Shown one piece after another: positions 51,161 to 62,507 of a DNA stretch of 64,000 nucleotides. Every line of letters begins with the position of its first letter. Positions within the stretch are counted from its first letter, which is position 1. This DNA is from Tetradesmus obliquus. Taxonomy: Eukaryota > Chlorophyta > Chlorophyceae > Sphaeropleales > Scenedesmaceae. The position numbers were made by a program, and so were the translations under genes. Where the stretch lies: the NCBI GenBank assembly GCA_030272155.1, contig CP126194.1, positions 6,315,501 to 6,379,500 on the forward strand. The letters run 5' to 3'. Below the pieces are notes generated by a model that did no database searches, had not been told where the DNA came from, and saw only the letters and a program-made list of their open reading frames with translations.

Positions 51161-53374
51161 GCACGCTGCGGCTGCACCAGCCGCCAGACCCACCTGGCCA
51201 TTGCCCAGGAAGACCCTGTAGCCCACAATCTCCAGGTCTGGCGGCGTGAAGTCTGAGATGCCTGTGTAGCAGGTGTAGCCGCTGTACACGGGCGCGCTGC
51301 TGCCCACCAGCTCGCGCCGCACCTTGCTCCAGATGCCGTCCGCACCAATGAGCAGGTCGCCCGAGGCGGTGCGGCCGTCCTCAAGCGTGACACGGATGGA
51401 CTCAACGCCTGCAGTTGGATAAATGTAGCAACAAGGAGGTGTGTGACAAGAAATGTGCGCATTTGACATTAACGGCTGACACACGCAACAGCAATGCGAG
51501 GCAGCCGCCAAGCAGTTGCGTGCGCTGACGCATCGATGTGATGACTACTTGCTTTGCAGTGCATGCACACCATGCAACTACAACATACGTCGCCACACTC
51601 ACAACACACACCACAGTGCACGGCCGCACCTGTGGCTGGGTCGCGCAGCTCCTCATAAGCCACCACGTTGCTGCTGTTCTCAATCACGTTGGGGCCCGCA
51701 ATGCGCTCACACGCGTCAGCCAGGATCTCCTGCAGGAGCAGCATGATATGCCGCATTGCAAAATGTGCAAAACATCAGCAGCACAGGACCCTGCTGTGAG
51801 ACACTGCTGAAGAGACGGCACAGCTGAAGGTAAAGAAAAAGCACGCAGGCAGCCACCGCTGTGCATGCACGAGGATGCAGCGCTGGTCGGCACATCTGTG
51901 AAGCCCCATGCTGCATTGTTTGACCAGCTAGTCAACTGCCGGATGCTGCTGCTGCTGCATGCTGCGTGCTGCGCACCTGCAGCGTGATGCGGCTGATGAC
52001 GCGTGTCACTGGCAGGCCCTTGTCCACTGCCGGGTGGTAGGTGTCAAACTTGATGTACCTGCACGCGGCAACAGGCAGCAGCCCGCCCAGGTGTCGTCCC
52101 TCCAGCCGCAGCTCCCAGCAAGGGGTGCAGCCAATTGCATCTGACATGGCTGGATGAGAATACCCACTCAACAACAAACACGTGCAGGCAGATAGTTGCA
52201 ACTGTGCAGGTGGGCAGCATTGCAAACCATCCGGCCCTCATGTTGCTGCGAACCCGCTGGCATGTGTGCTGCTGCAGCGTGCTCACCAGTCGCCGGTCTC
52301 TCCATCGCAGAGGCCGTTGATCCTGTCGCCTGTGATGCAGCCTTGGCGCAGCACCTCGTTGCACACGTCCACATCAATGGCCTCCAGGGCAGCCAGGGCA
52401 TTGCTCTGGACCTGCAGGTGCAACACAGAGAGCAGGACAGCATGAAAGCATCGCAGCACCTGGGTGAGTAACAGGGCCAGCTGCAGCCACTTTGCTTGCA
52501 GGGTTGCAGCTACTTGCAGGAGACTTGCAGGAAAGTACGTGAGGGCCGCAGCCCTGATGATGGCAGGCCCTGTGCAAGTAAACAGCTGGTGGTGCTGCAT
52601 GCGGCAGCCTGTACAGACGTGCATTGGCAGGCGGATGCTGATATGCACGGTCAGTGGCTGCCGCAGCAGGCCGTGCAAGCGCAGCTTACTCAATCGCAAC
52701 ACGCTGCTTGCATGTCTCCTGGCCGATTACATGTCAACGCTGTGCTGCCCGATGTGTCCCTGCAGGCAGGCAGGCTGCTGCCACATGTTCCTGAGTGCCA
52801 TTGCAACCCCATGTTCAAGCCACCTGCATGATGTGCGCACCTGGATGGGTCCCCTGTATTTGCCTTCGCCGCGGATTGCTGTCAGGTCCCGCTCAAACAC
52901 CTTGACGTCAACGCCCTGCTTCAGCAGAGCCACTGCCAGCACCAGCCCTCCAATGCCCGCGCCAGCAATGATCACCCTGCCCCAAGGAACACACACAGGC
53001 CCGTCAGGCAACGCTGCTGGAGCGTTTTATCGCGGTCTGTTTGAAGCCCTGCAAGCCAGAGGCAGCAGATAGCCTAGCAGTGCATGCAGCTGCTGGGGTG
53101 CCCATGTTGCACACCTGAGGGGTCTGTGCTGCTGCTCCTTGCCGTTTAGGCTCGCGACGGGCGCGTCTGCGACAGCTGCAGCGATCTTTGGGAGCAAGAT
53201 CTTGCTCCGGGACTGAGTGGGGGCGTGCGGGCAGCGCACGGGGGCTAGCCTAGGAGCTAGGTTCACGCGCCCTGCTGCAGCATGATGGCACGCAACCGGC
53301 CGCGGTGCAGCAGACGCTTGCTGTTGTTGGGCTGCTGCCTGGCAGCTTGCCCTGTGTGTGCGCGTATGAAGCAT
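47781..53374 (-). CDS. ZEP: Zeaxanthin epoxidase, chloroplast (FAD monooxygenase + FHA domain)
   Basis: Epoxidises zeaxanthin via antheraxanthin to violaxanthin, the dark/low-light arm of the xanthophyll cycle. Exons: 53115-53374, 52841-52976, 52287-52411, 51977-52058, 51630-51729, 51194-51408, 50388-50587, 49783-49930, 49441-49537, 48921-49144, 48238-48510, 47781-48017; 698 residues, all in phase. Residues 1-85 are a Ser/Ala/Arg-rich transit peptide. The FAD fold follows: VIIAGAGIGGLVLAVALL, then GADGIWSKVRREL and the second FAD motif GDSAHAMQPNLGQGGC (about residue 390). Substrate-domain sequence includes FLGNGQYFVSSDVGGGKQQW. The C-terminal FHA domain is about 580-675 (SGTWVNGKPL, DTLEFGAHPASEVYRVK), as in plant ZEP. 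The start is the first ATG of the open 5' frame. Introns 6 and 7 contain tandem copies of exon edges, and intron 6 a long hairpin. Confidence 0.97.
49902..50110 (-). repeat. 105-bp tandem copy of ZEP exon 8 start in intron 7
   Basis: The acceptor edge of exon 8 (boundary 49930), with GGCCCTTGGCCCAGCGGAAG and GATGGGAGGCCTGCGGGGAG on the + strand, recurs 105 bp away at 50007-50045. The following intron sequence (GACACAGGCGGCAGCAGAGT, GCAGCGTCAGCAT) is copied too. The splice acceptor is intact in the copy. Confidence 0.9.
50761..50909. repeat. Near-perfect 149-nt hairpin in ZEP intron 6
   Basis: 50761-50798 (GAGCTTGGTGGCTGGTGGAG onward) is the exact reverse complement of 50872-50909, a 38-bp perfect stem. 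Pairing continues inward with a 3-nt bulge through TTGTCAAAT and then GACGTCGGCGCGA against TCGCACCGACTTC, leaving a loop of about 10 nt near 50836. The right arm belongs to the most distal copy of the 115-bp echo array next to it, and the left arm looks like an inverted copy of the same DNA. Such a foldback in a transcribed intron could be a small-RNA precursor. Confidence 0.85.
50957..51193 (-). repeat. 115-bp tandem array of ZEP exon 6 donor edge in intron 6
   Basis: The true donor is at 51188-51193 next to exon sequence GCCATTGCCCAGGAAGACCC. Copies occur with donors at 51072 and 50957 (spacings 116 and 115 bp), each followed by GCCCATTGCCCA-like exon sequence and CAATCTC or CGATCTC. (CAG)n and ACGCTGCGGCTGCACCAGCC lie between them. 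All copies keep ACCCAC, i.e. a GTGGGT donor on the sense strand. Confidence 0.9.
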
Positions 53375-53907
53375 GGAGCCTCTGCCGAGATATGGACTTG
53401 TAGGTGGGTGGTGTTGCAGTCAGGCGAGCATGAAGCGTGCAGAGCCACCTTACTCAGCTGATCTTTCCCTCTCCTGGCACGTGGTAGAGACAACAGGCTC
53501 CATGTGCCATGTGCTGCAGGCACCCAACTGACTGTCATCGCATGTGTGACAAGATCGCTGCCCGATGGGCGTTCAAATAGTTTTTGCATTCATCTTTAAC
53601 GCTGGTTTTTGAATGCGCTTGAAAGTCACCAATGGCGCTGACATATTCTCACCGCTGCTGCGGTGTGTTGACGCTCCGTATCTTTGCTCAGAGGGATGCT
53701 GAGACGCTCGTGCCTTCGTATTTTCTTAGCCTGTACATTATAGTGCATGTAAATCCATGTAAGTGGCTGCAGGACGCGGTCAATGAGTTGTGTTTTGTCA
53801 CCAGATATTTTGATCTTGAACATGCAAATATCCTTGCTACTGGCAAGTAAAACAGAGGAAAACAGCCTGTAACACGCAAATTGCATTCAGAATACCAGTA
53901 GAAAACA
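53375..53907. promoter_or_regulatory. ZEP promoter region and cyclin H 3' flank
   Basis: About 530 bp between the ZEP start codon and the cyclin H stop, both on the - strand. Part is AT-richer (53580-53900). No coding frame and no clear - strand TGTAA signal were found, so the cyclin H poly(A) site is unassigned. Confidence 0.45.
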
Positions 53908-56900
53908 TTAGCTCATCGCGCCTGCAGCTGCTGCTGCACCCACAGCTGGTGGCGGCACTGCACCACCCTTGCTGTCGCTGCGCTGCTGTTGCTGCAACCC
54001 CTTCTTCCACAGCTTGATGATTCGATCAACATCTGTCGCCTTCTGCTGCAGCGCTGCTTCATCAATTTGGCCTTGCCGGACTGCCAGGTCATCAACTGCG
54101 GCCATGCTGGCTAGCAGCTGCTGCTCTGCTGCCGCAGCATCTAGGCTGCCGTTGCCGCCATTACTGCTGCTGCTGCTGCTGCCTCCCACTGCACTAGCCG
54201 CCATCTGCTGCTGCATGCCGCGCTGCGCAACGTGCCGTAGGAACTGGTGGCACGGCAGCTGCAGCTTCCGGAACGCCGAGCGCAGCGCGGCAGCAGCGAT
54301 GACGCCGGGCGCATGCAGCAGTGGCGCATCTGTGAGCAGCAGTGAGTCTGCGGCTGCGCGCGCCCTGCCCCGCGCCTTGTCTACTGCCTCCGGCGGCGCT
54401 GCAAGCAGCTGCGGGTCCAGCAGCGGCGACTGCTGGCTGCGCAGCTCATCCAGCTCCTGATGCATGAGATGGGAGTGTTGCAGGACATGGGAGTGTTGGT
54501 GTGCAGACATGCCAACATGCAGGTGTTGGGAAGCCGGACAACTGGGCGTGACACAACGCAGCACTTCAAATACATGCATGAGATGTGAAGAAAGGTGCCA
54601 CGCTGTCGGCTGCAGGCACCGCTGGCGACTTGCTCATACTGCCCCCTCTCACACTAGGCTGACAGCAGCGTCGCAGGGACATCGCCAGCCGCAGCAGCAG
54701 CAACAGCAGTCAAGGCACACACAGCATGGCGTGCCACAACCACCCCACATCTGCGTCAAGCCCGGCCCTGCCAACCCCCAAACCCCGTGCACCTTGAGCA
54801 GGCCTGCCAGCATCCCTGTAGGGCGAGTGCAGCACTCATTTTTACCAGCCAGCCAGCAGGGAACTGTTGAACTGTAAGTCTTGTACAAGTCTACGTAGCC
54901 GCAGCCTATTTAAACACCCATCAACTCTGTTTGGCTCCTTCCCCACCTTGAACAGCCCTGCCAGCGCCCTGTAGGGCGAGCGCAGCACTCACCCACACCA
55001 GCCAGCAGGGCAACCTTTGAATTGCAAGTCTACACAGCCGCAGCCTATTTAAACGCCCAGCATTTCTGAATGCCAATTCACGAATTCTCCGTCCCCACCT
55101 TGAACAGCCCCGCCAGCGGCCTGTAGGGCGAGTGCAGCACTAATCCATACCAGCCAGCCAGCCAGCAGGGAACTTTTGCACAAGTCTTGTACAAGTCTAC
55201 GTAGCCGCAGCCTATTCAAACACCATCAACTCTGTTTGCCTCCTTCCCCACCTTGAACAGCCCTGCCAGCGCCCTGTAGGGCGAGTGCAGCACCAGGTCA
55301 AACTTGAGCCCCTGCAGCAGCGGCACCTCGAAGCGCAGCACGGGCCCGGCCTCGATGCCAATGGCTTTGGCCAGTGACTCAGCGCTGCGGTACGCCTCCT
55401 CCACCTGCGGCGCAGCGCAGGCAGCAACACCCGTACATTGACCATGCGTGTACATTGTACAACTGGCCAAACAGCTGTCGATCACATGTGGCCAGTGACT
55501 CAGCGCTGCGGTATGCCTCCTCCACCTGCAGCGGCACACAGGGCATGCGAAGCAATAACAGAAGTGACAGAACTGGTCAATTGTCCTCGCACCAGATCTC
55601 AGCACCAGGCATCTGTGGGCGTGGGGGTGAAGGACGTACAGCAGCTAGCAAATCAGATGCAGCAGGTTCTGCAAGTTGAGTCTGGCACGCTTGCAGCGCT
55701 GCAACCACCCGCAACCTGGCCTGCCCTTGTCGCTGTTGTGCAGTTGCAACACCTGCCCACCTTGCAGGCCAGATAGATAGCCGTGGGCATCACGCGCATG
55801 GGGTCGTGCTCCAAGCAGCTGCTGGCCACGTAGAAGCGCTTGAAGAACAGCAGCGCGGCATGCTGCAGGAACCAACAGGCAGCACGCAGCAGGAGGCAAC
55901 AAGTAGCAGACGCCAGCGGCTCTGGTTAGCACTTCCAGCTGCTGCTGTAAGCTGCTGCACCTCTGGTTAGCACTGCCAGCTGCTGCTGTAAGCTGCTGCA
56001 CCTCTGGTTAGCACTGCCAGCTGCTGCTGTAAGCTGCTGCACCAGCTGCATGTATGTCAGTATTGTTCTGCCACGGACTCCGCTTCAGTGCTGCCCACGC
56101 ATGCCCCAGCAACTGCAGCAGCCGCTGCTAGCCACAAGGCGCTGCATAGGCATGGCAGTTTGAGCGGCTGCCGCAGCATCTGCCAGCTGCATCCTTTCAT
56201 GCTGCCTCCTCTCGTGCAGGCCTGCTTACTGGCAGCAGCAACGCCACCTATGACATGCTGAGTGCTGCACACGCCTGCAGGACCCTCTGCCCAGCTGAAT
56301 CCGCCCATCCGCCCATCTGCGCTAGCGCATCTGCTATGGCCCGGGGAGCCCTGCCAAGCCATGTTTCTGGAAACACAGAGAAAACATGAGTTTCATCAAT
56401 AATTCCCTGCAGCGCACCAGCACTTTGGAGGGCATCTTCAGCTGCTCGCAGATGGCCTTGAGCTTGACCTGGTAGAACAGCTTCAGGGCCGCCTCGTCAG
56501 CCACACTGACAGGGCAATCGGCTGCACGCGGCAGCAGCAGCAGGCGAAGAAAAACACATCACAAGAAGTACACAGTGTGTGAGCAAGAAGCAAGGTAGCT
56601 GGCACGTACAGCAGGAGCAGGTGCTGCTCACCATTCACCGCACTGCTGCTGCTGCATGATGGGGACGGCAGCATTGCAGCCGCAGAGCTGGACTAGTGGG
56701 CTGCAAGCAAATGGAACCAGCACTGCCACGCGCTTGACGGCACACATGTGCTCCACAAGTTCGTCTGTATCAGGGCTGCAGCAGCAGCATCGACACACAG
56801 CTGCAAAGCAAAGGAACGTCAGGCTCACCTCGCTGCTTCTTTGCATCTGGGGCTGCCCCATCTGCTGCTGCCGCTGTGTCATCGCTTGCTGCTCGCAGCA

Positions 56901-56971
56901 CCTCAAGTGCCTGCTGCTGTGCTGCTGCATACTTCTGGTTCTGCATGCACAGGAGTGATCGCCAGCAGGGG

Positions 56972-57037
<66 letters not shown>

Positions 57038-57265
57038 TGAGTGCACAGTAGCTGCTGCTACATGCAGGTGCACTGATCAGGTGCTGTGGTGCTGGTCTGC
57101 CTGCAAAGTTGTCTCTTGATTTCTATGTCTGCATGTCTCTGCATATAGATGGATTGGTGCTGCTGACACCATGCCCTTCTGCTGGTGAAGCAGCAGCACA
57201 GGACTTGCCAGTGTCTCAGGATCGAAAAGCCACTCCCTCTTGTGCGTAGACGTCGGGAAGTTCAT
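53908..57265 (-). CDS. CCNH: Cyclin H (CDK-activating kinase / TFIIH subunit)
   Basis: Regulatory cyclin of CDK7/CDKD, which phosphorylates cell-cycle CDKs and the RNA polymerase II tail. Exons: 57170-57265, 56829-56940, 56418-56521, 55761-55862, 55252-55404, 53908-54456; 371 residues, all in phase. Features that fit cyclin H rather than other cyclins: the N-terminal TSTHKREWLF (animal SSQKRHWTF), EAALKLFYQVKLKAICEQL (animal EEMTLCKYYEKRLLEFC), FFKRFYVASSCLEHDPMRVM (animal FKRFYLNNSVMEYHPRIIM), IYLACK, LKFDLVLHSPYRALAGLF (animal LNFHLIVHNPYRPFEGFL) and ADSLLLTDAPLLHAPGVIA at the second cyclin box. The C-terminal 90 residues are low complexity. Intron 1 contains a (GCA)21 run. Both edges of exon 5 are copied into the flanking introns. 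Confidence 0.93.
54789..55251 (-). repeat. 152-bp tandem array of cyclin H exon 5 donor edge in intron 5
   Basis: The end of exon 5 with its donor (+ strand: ACCTTGAACAGCCCTGCCAG then CCCTGTAGGGCGAG, true boundary 55252) recurs near 55098, 54947 and 54790, spaced about 152, 151 and 157 bp. The intron part (GTCTACGTAGCCGCAGCCTA, TTTAAAC) is copied as well. The two nearer copies keep a GTGGGG-type donor; the farthest reads AAGGTGCACGG at this point. Confidence 0.9.
55490..55531 (-). repeat. Echo of cyclin H exon 5 start in intron 4
   Basis: GGCCAGTGACTCAGCGCTGC with GGTATGCCTCCTCCACCTGC on the + strand copies the acceptor side of exon 5 (true boundary 55404), displaced 121 bp, with one base change in the exon part and an intact CTGCAG acceptor. 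Together with the array in intron 5, both edges of the same exon have been duplicated. Confidence 0.9.
55921..56043. repeat. 41-bp tandem repeat, three copies, in cyclin H intron 3
   Basis: Units start at 55921, 55962 and 56003 with TCTGGTTAGCACTGCCAGCT and GCTGCTGTAAGCTGCTGCAC. Only one base differs between the first and the later copies. Confidence 0.93.
56974..57036. repeat. (GCA)21 microsatellite in cyclin H intron 1
   Basis: Uninterrupted 63-nt trinucleotide run, the longest pure one in the window. Shorter (CTG/CAG)n runs of 8-11 units occur near 36174-36203, 38933-38962, 40548-40572 and 51130-51158, all in introns. Confidence 0.97.
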
Positions 57266-58340
57266 TCTTGTTTATATACTTTATTTTAAAAAGTGGGAAA
57301 CGCAACAGACCGAGACACCTTTGAGTGATCAATTGAGCGGGCGGGCTTTTTCAAAGCTTTCACAGCACTCAGGTCAATGATATGTGGCCCAATCTAACGT
57401 TTATGATGCGCATCAAAAAAAACCACCACTCGGGGTTCGTGCCATCGTCGTTTAAACCGGGCTTCGCATAGTGACAGGTTCACCTGAGGTTCATGTCTGG
57501 AGGGGTTGCAACGGTCACAGATGCTGTTCATCACGCTGCACACGGCTGGTTGATTTTCAATTGAAAATAACGGCCTGAAAATCTGTATGCTCGGTTTGAC
57601 GCAGGCTTAACCCTTTGGCAACACCAGCTCTGCACTGTGATGTGATGCAGGCACCCGACAGCTGTAGAAGGACAAACTCAGCTGTGCTGAACTCCCTTGA
57701 ACACCCTAAAATACCACTTTATGTAGAAGGATGACACTGATAAACAACCGTCAATGTGACTGTGAAGATATGGCCACATGGGCACCAAAGTCAGTGCAGC
57801 AGATGCACCCTGCCGCAGATGCACCCTGCCGCAGATGCACCCTGCCGCAGATGCACCCTGCCGCAGAGGCTCTGGCCCTGCATCTGACCGCCAATTGCCG
57901 CGCCACCCAACAACCTTGATGCTCGACAGTCTCTGTTCTGGAACTACACAACAAGTAGGTACAGAAGAGCAGCGGCAAAAACATGGGCAAAAAACAAGGA
58001 AAACGCTGCACCGTTAACTTCAGCTATTTACTGGATTGCCAAGTAGTGCTTGTCTGGACAACTAAACATTCTGCAGCCAGAGCACCACCAGCTTCACACA
58101 AACAAGGAACAATGCTAAAACTCGAAAAGATATACCGGTTGCAGGACCGCCAGCACATGCCAGGCATCATAGTCGTGCCTGCAATGATCACAGCCGCCAG
58201 CAAAGTATCTAAACCTGAAACTCACAACGCAAGCACCTGCCAGGCACCTCAATTGCCTGCAAATTGATGTTTAGTAGATAATCAAATGGATTCTAACTTT
58301 GCGTCACTAACGCCCCATCAGTACAGAGCCTTGTACCAGA
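57266..58340. other. Cyclin H promoter and 3' flank of the EGF-repeat gene
   Basis: About 1.1 kb without a gene. 57266-57620 is AT-richer and holds the cyclin H promoter (TTTATATACTTTATTTTAAA at 57270-57289 could be TATA-like on either strand). The rest is 3' flank of the EGF gene and includes a 16-bp repeat. No TGTAA signal on the - strand was seen. Confidence 0.5.
57797..57868. repeat. 16-bp tandem repeat, about four copies
   Basis: Unit CCGCAGATGCACCCTG repeated head to tail just 3' of the EGF-repeat gene. No known role. Confidence 0.9.
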
Positions 58341-60253
58341 TCAGTGCCATAATGGCGCAAGAAAACAGCCCGAGGGGTCGACAGCAGTGTAAGCAGTCGC
58401 GGGGGCCACTGGCACAGCATACACAAAGTGCAGCGCCGGCTTAGAGCCGTCTGCAGTTGGAAGCAGCGTGCCGAGTTTGTCCCCTGCGGCCAGCTTCGTA
58501 CCCACTGCAACCCCTGCTGCTGCTGCCACTGGGGCATACAGTGTGCCGCCAGGGCGGATGGGGTCACTCTGCAGCACGATGTAGCGCCCAAGGTATGGGT
58601 GCTCTGCAATGTCATACACCTGGCCCGTATGAGCAGCAAACACTTCCAAAATGGCTGGCACCAGATCAGGCCCGGGCAGGAACTGCATATCGTTGCCAGT
58701 GCTGCTGTTGGAGGCCACAACAGTCTCACCAAAGCCAGCCAGGGTGGTGAAGCTCACATTAGGACCAAAGGGCAGCACGATGGGCCAACCCTGGCAGAGA
58801 GCGGTGGACAGTGCAGCTGCAGTATTACCCGCTTGTGTGTGTTCCTCCTGCGCATTGGCAGCAGCTGCTGCCTGGGTGCCTGGCAACAGCGCCAGATCGA
58901 GCTCAAGGTCTTCTTCGGCAAGCAGGGAGCGCCTGCGTGCAGAGGCCCACGGGCTGCTGCTTGCGGCCAGCATCACATTGGCGATGTACTGCACATTTGT
59001 TCCAGACAGCACGCGCCTGAAAGCATGCGCCGGCAGCTCCACACTGATAGAAGCCGCAGACGAAGCCACCACTCCTGAGGCAACTAGCAGTACCTCAACA
59101 GTGAAGCGTCCATTGATGCCGTCTGCACTGGGGTTCCAGTCGTTGAGATACATCACGGAGAGCTGATCAGCAGCTGCCAGCTTCGTGGTGTTCGTCCATG
59201 GGTTGCCATCGCCGGTGAACAGCGTCACTGTGAATGGCTTCGTGGGCTGCGTGTTCTCCTTCACGGTGATTGTGACCATGTTGGTGCTGTAAGCTGAGAT
59301 GCCATACAGCGCATGCGCTGCACCCACGAGCGGCGCCGCGATGCTGACTGTTGACGCAAAGGCCATGACAGCGTTGACCGAGTGTGAGCCGTCAATGAAG
59401 GTGCCAGCTGGCGCAGTGACTGACACCACTCCAGGGATTGACGCGCTGCCGCCCTCTGTAGGGATGATGGCAATAGTGGCCTCTGTGAACAGCAGCATAG
59501 CAGTGGCAGCAGCAGCAGCGCAAGCGCAAGCGCAGCAGCATCAGTGAGATGGCAGATAAAGCAAAAGATAGTGTAGTTGGGCTGCTTGCCATCTTAAGGG
59601 TTGGCATCGTGCGTGGACATTAGCTGTGCGTTGAGCAGCAAAGAACAGCAAGATTGTGGCGGTTGTGTTCATAATTATGTCTGCATGTCACGGCTCAACG
59701 GTGCATGCGCCCAGATGTTGATGCCCTGTGCTTCATAGCTACATGTGTGCACTGCAGACAGCGTTGCTTGCAGGTGCGCAATTGTCTATGTACCATGCCT
59801 AAAACTGTCACTTTATACCTTGCGCAATGGAGCAGTCACTGCCCTTCCAGATGGGCTCGCAGGTGCACACCCCGGCTGAGCACACTCCGTGGTTGCTGCA
59901 CGTTATGCCGGCGCATGGGTCAGCTGTTGCAGCAGCAGCAGCAGCAGCAGCGCACAGCAGGCAGCAGGCACACGCAAAATGTTGGGTACTGTACCGATGC
60001 ATTGCTGGGTGCAGGAATGCCTGGATCCTGTTGAACCATGCATTCATGGTGAAGTTGGTGATGATCAGGCATTGTTGCAGCAGACAACCTTTACGACAAG
60101 CATACAGACCGTTGAAACAGGTACCACCACACTGGAGAAAGGCCAAACTTGCCGCACCTGTCTGGCAGTTGGCTCCAGTCCAGCCCAGATCACACTTGCA
60201 CACGCCCTTGCTGCACTGGCCATGGAAGCTGCAGTCCTTGTTCATGCAGGGGT

Positions 60254-60288
<35 letters not shown>

Positions 60289-61862
60289 GCGGAGTCACCA
60301 GTCAACACAGGCGGTCGCAGGCAGGCTTGGAGGGCGCGAAGGCTTAACATATCTTGCTTGCAACCACGGAGGTGGCTGGTGTGTGTCAGAACATGTCGCA
60401 GCATCTGCACAGTGCAAGCCATTATGCAATCACTGTCGCACATTGCTACTTGGCCCACTTGGCAACGACAGCATGTGTGCGCGGCAAGCACATCACGCAC
60501 CTGGGATCTCGCAGTTGGTGCCCGCCCAGAAGGGGTCGCATGAGCAGGCGCCCGCCTCACACACGCCATGGAAGCTGCAGGTCCTGCCGACACACGGGTC
60601 TGCACAGCAAGGTGACAGCACAGCAGCGCAGCAGCCGCGTTCCGTGTATTTCTTGTGACAAGCGCAGTGCTTGGGATCAAATGCATTTGCAGCATGCAAT
60701 GTGCATTTAACATGCCGAAACTGCCTTTTCGCAATGAGGCGATGGCACATGCCTGGCTGGCATTTTGCATGCACAAGCAGCCGTATGACATCCACGTTAA
60801 GTAGTGCAGTAGCAGGGCACACTGTGCAGTGCAGTAGTATCAAGTTTGAGCAGTAATACTGCGCTTACCAGGTGTAGGTGAAGGAGCAGGAGGTGGTGAG
60901 GGTGAGGGTGAAGCTGGCGGAGGGATCTCACAGTTTTCGCCCGTCCAGCCGCCTACACAGCTGCACCTGCCAGCAGAGCAGCTGCCGTGGCGGTTGCAGG
61001 TCTTGCCAGCACATGGGTCGGCTGCACAGCAGGAGCAGCAGTGCAAGGCAGGAAGGTCAGCCTGTGCATCGAATGGGTCTGGAGCCTGCAGTGGGTTCAT
61101 GCAGAGTCAAGTACGCTGCTGCTGCGCAGCTCTCTGCTCCTTTTTAAGCGGGGTCGGCGCTAGTGTCATGCCCAGTGGGCTTGACAAGTGGCACTTGTGC
61201 TACAGGCAGTCTGACCGACAGCGCATGTCACTCACATGTAGGCACGCGCTGCTGGAGGGTTGTTGCCCCTGTGGTGGCCGTGGTGTAGCCTGGGGGGCAG
61301 GGCGTGCACTTCAGCGCTGTGGAGACATTGCCGCCCCCGCCATAGAACCCCTTAGCACAGGGCAGGCAGCGGATGCCAGCATACCCCAGCAGGCACACTG
61401 CGGCAGCAGAGTACACAACATACATCTCAGGACCGTTATGAGCACTGCCCAGCACTGTCCAGCAGTATGCTTTGTGCAGGCAGTCATCAGATGGAACGCT
61501 GCTGCCTGTGCCAAAGGCAATGTCAGCAGCATACAACCTGCTGTGCAGAAGCGTAGCTGCCCGCTGCATCACTGGCTTCCCTGGACCAGCATTGCTTGAA
61601 AGAACGGTTTTGCATTTACCATGCCTAAAACTGTCATATTACACATCGGCTCACTCACCATCGCACAGCCGGCTGCCAGCCACAGCAGTGGAGCTGCCAG
61701 TAGGGCAGGGATGGCACTGCGGGTTGGCTGCAAAAGGGCCGCCAGTCGAGATCCAACCCACCGGGCACTTGTCGCAGTAGAAGCGCATGGTGGGCTTGCT
61801 GCGCTCATCAGCGCCATCAGCAGCAGCGGCCGCCTGCCGCACGAAGTAGCCGGGCAGGCAGG
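58341..61862 (-). CDS. Cys-rich surface protein: ephrin-receptor-like and EGF repeats with M23-like C-terminus (5' part unresolved)
   Basis: Exons found: 61659-61862, 61236-61397, 60869-61021, 60501-60599, 60158-60253, 59819-59923, 58341-59482. The first two encode GCC2/GCC3 (ephrin-receptor-like) units such as CDKCPVGWISTGGPF..CHPCPTGSST. The next four encode one EGF repeat each (DPCAGKTCNRHGSCSAG, DPCVGRTCSFHGVCEAG, DPCMNKDCSFHGQCSKG, DPCAGITCSNHGVCSAG), the first followed by a Ser-Pro linker. The last exon adds 380 codons: a Thr/Ser/Val-rich stretch, RRRSLLAEED, then AHTGQVYDIAEHPYLGRYIVL..VGTKLAAGDKLGTLL..ALHFVY, which resembles lysostaphin-type (M23) peptidases but lacks the zinc-binding HxxxD and has ALH in place of HLH. 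All inner exons begin and end in phase 1. Probably secreted or cell-surface. I could not find the first exons or signal peptide upstream. Confidence 0.82.
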
Positions 61863-62507
61863 CTGTATGCAGCAGCAAGCAGCAGGCACAGGTGCATTGC
61901 GACAGGTGAGCACGCTTTGAATTGATGCGGCGTTGCAAGCAGCAGCACTGCAATGGCGCAGCCTTGCCACAACCAGCGCCGCCAACGTTGCGTAGGTGTC
62001 TGCATGGCAGTAAACTATCTTGGATGGTGCAGCCTAGTTGACCAAACTTCGGCTGAGCTGTTGGGGGCCCGCCGTGCATGCTGGCACGACAAAGCCATGC
62101 CTGGGCTGAGTGCTGCTGCCTCTGCACACGTCTGCACAGTGAAGCAGTGCAGTGCGCACAGCAGTAGCCCCTGCCGCTGCTTGCACTGGACCTGTGTCGA
62201 CGCTGATGAATAGTCTGGCTAACCGTTGCTGTGCATGGACTGGCCAGTACACAGAGCTGCTGCAACCAGTTGTAAGCGTGGTAGATACCCTGCACTGGCA
62301 CATGAGCTGCATACACGTTGAGTTCAGGATAGCTGTACGTTTTGCATTCAGTACATGATTAGCTGCGTCAATGTCACCCGGCACACACTGCATGCGCAGC
62401 GCTCACACCTTTCGCCAGGCTGGATGTCTTCATACAGTGTTGGGTCTAAACTTCAACACTGGTTGTGTCTGCCCTTGTTCATCTGCCAACAACGTTCTCA
62501 ACGTCAG
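61863..62507. other. Unresolved region between two genes on opposite strands
   Basis: Should contain upstream exons or promoter of the EGF-repeat gene (-) and upstream exons of the right-edge gene (+). No segment on either strand has both good codon use and fitting splice sites; a + strand frame before 62507 (NTGCVCPCSSANN) may be coding. Confidence 0.35.

Noticed and set aside
54789..55251. Repeated cyclin H exon ends considered as extra coding exons
   Set aside because: They lack the exon interior and an upstream acceptor in phase; the single exon 5 joins correctly to exons 4 and 6.
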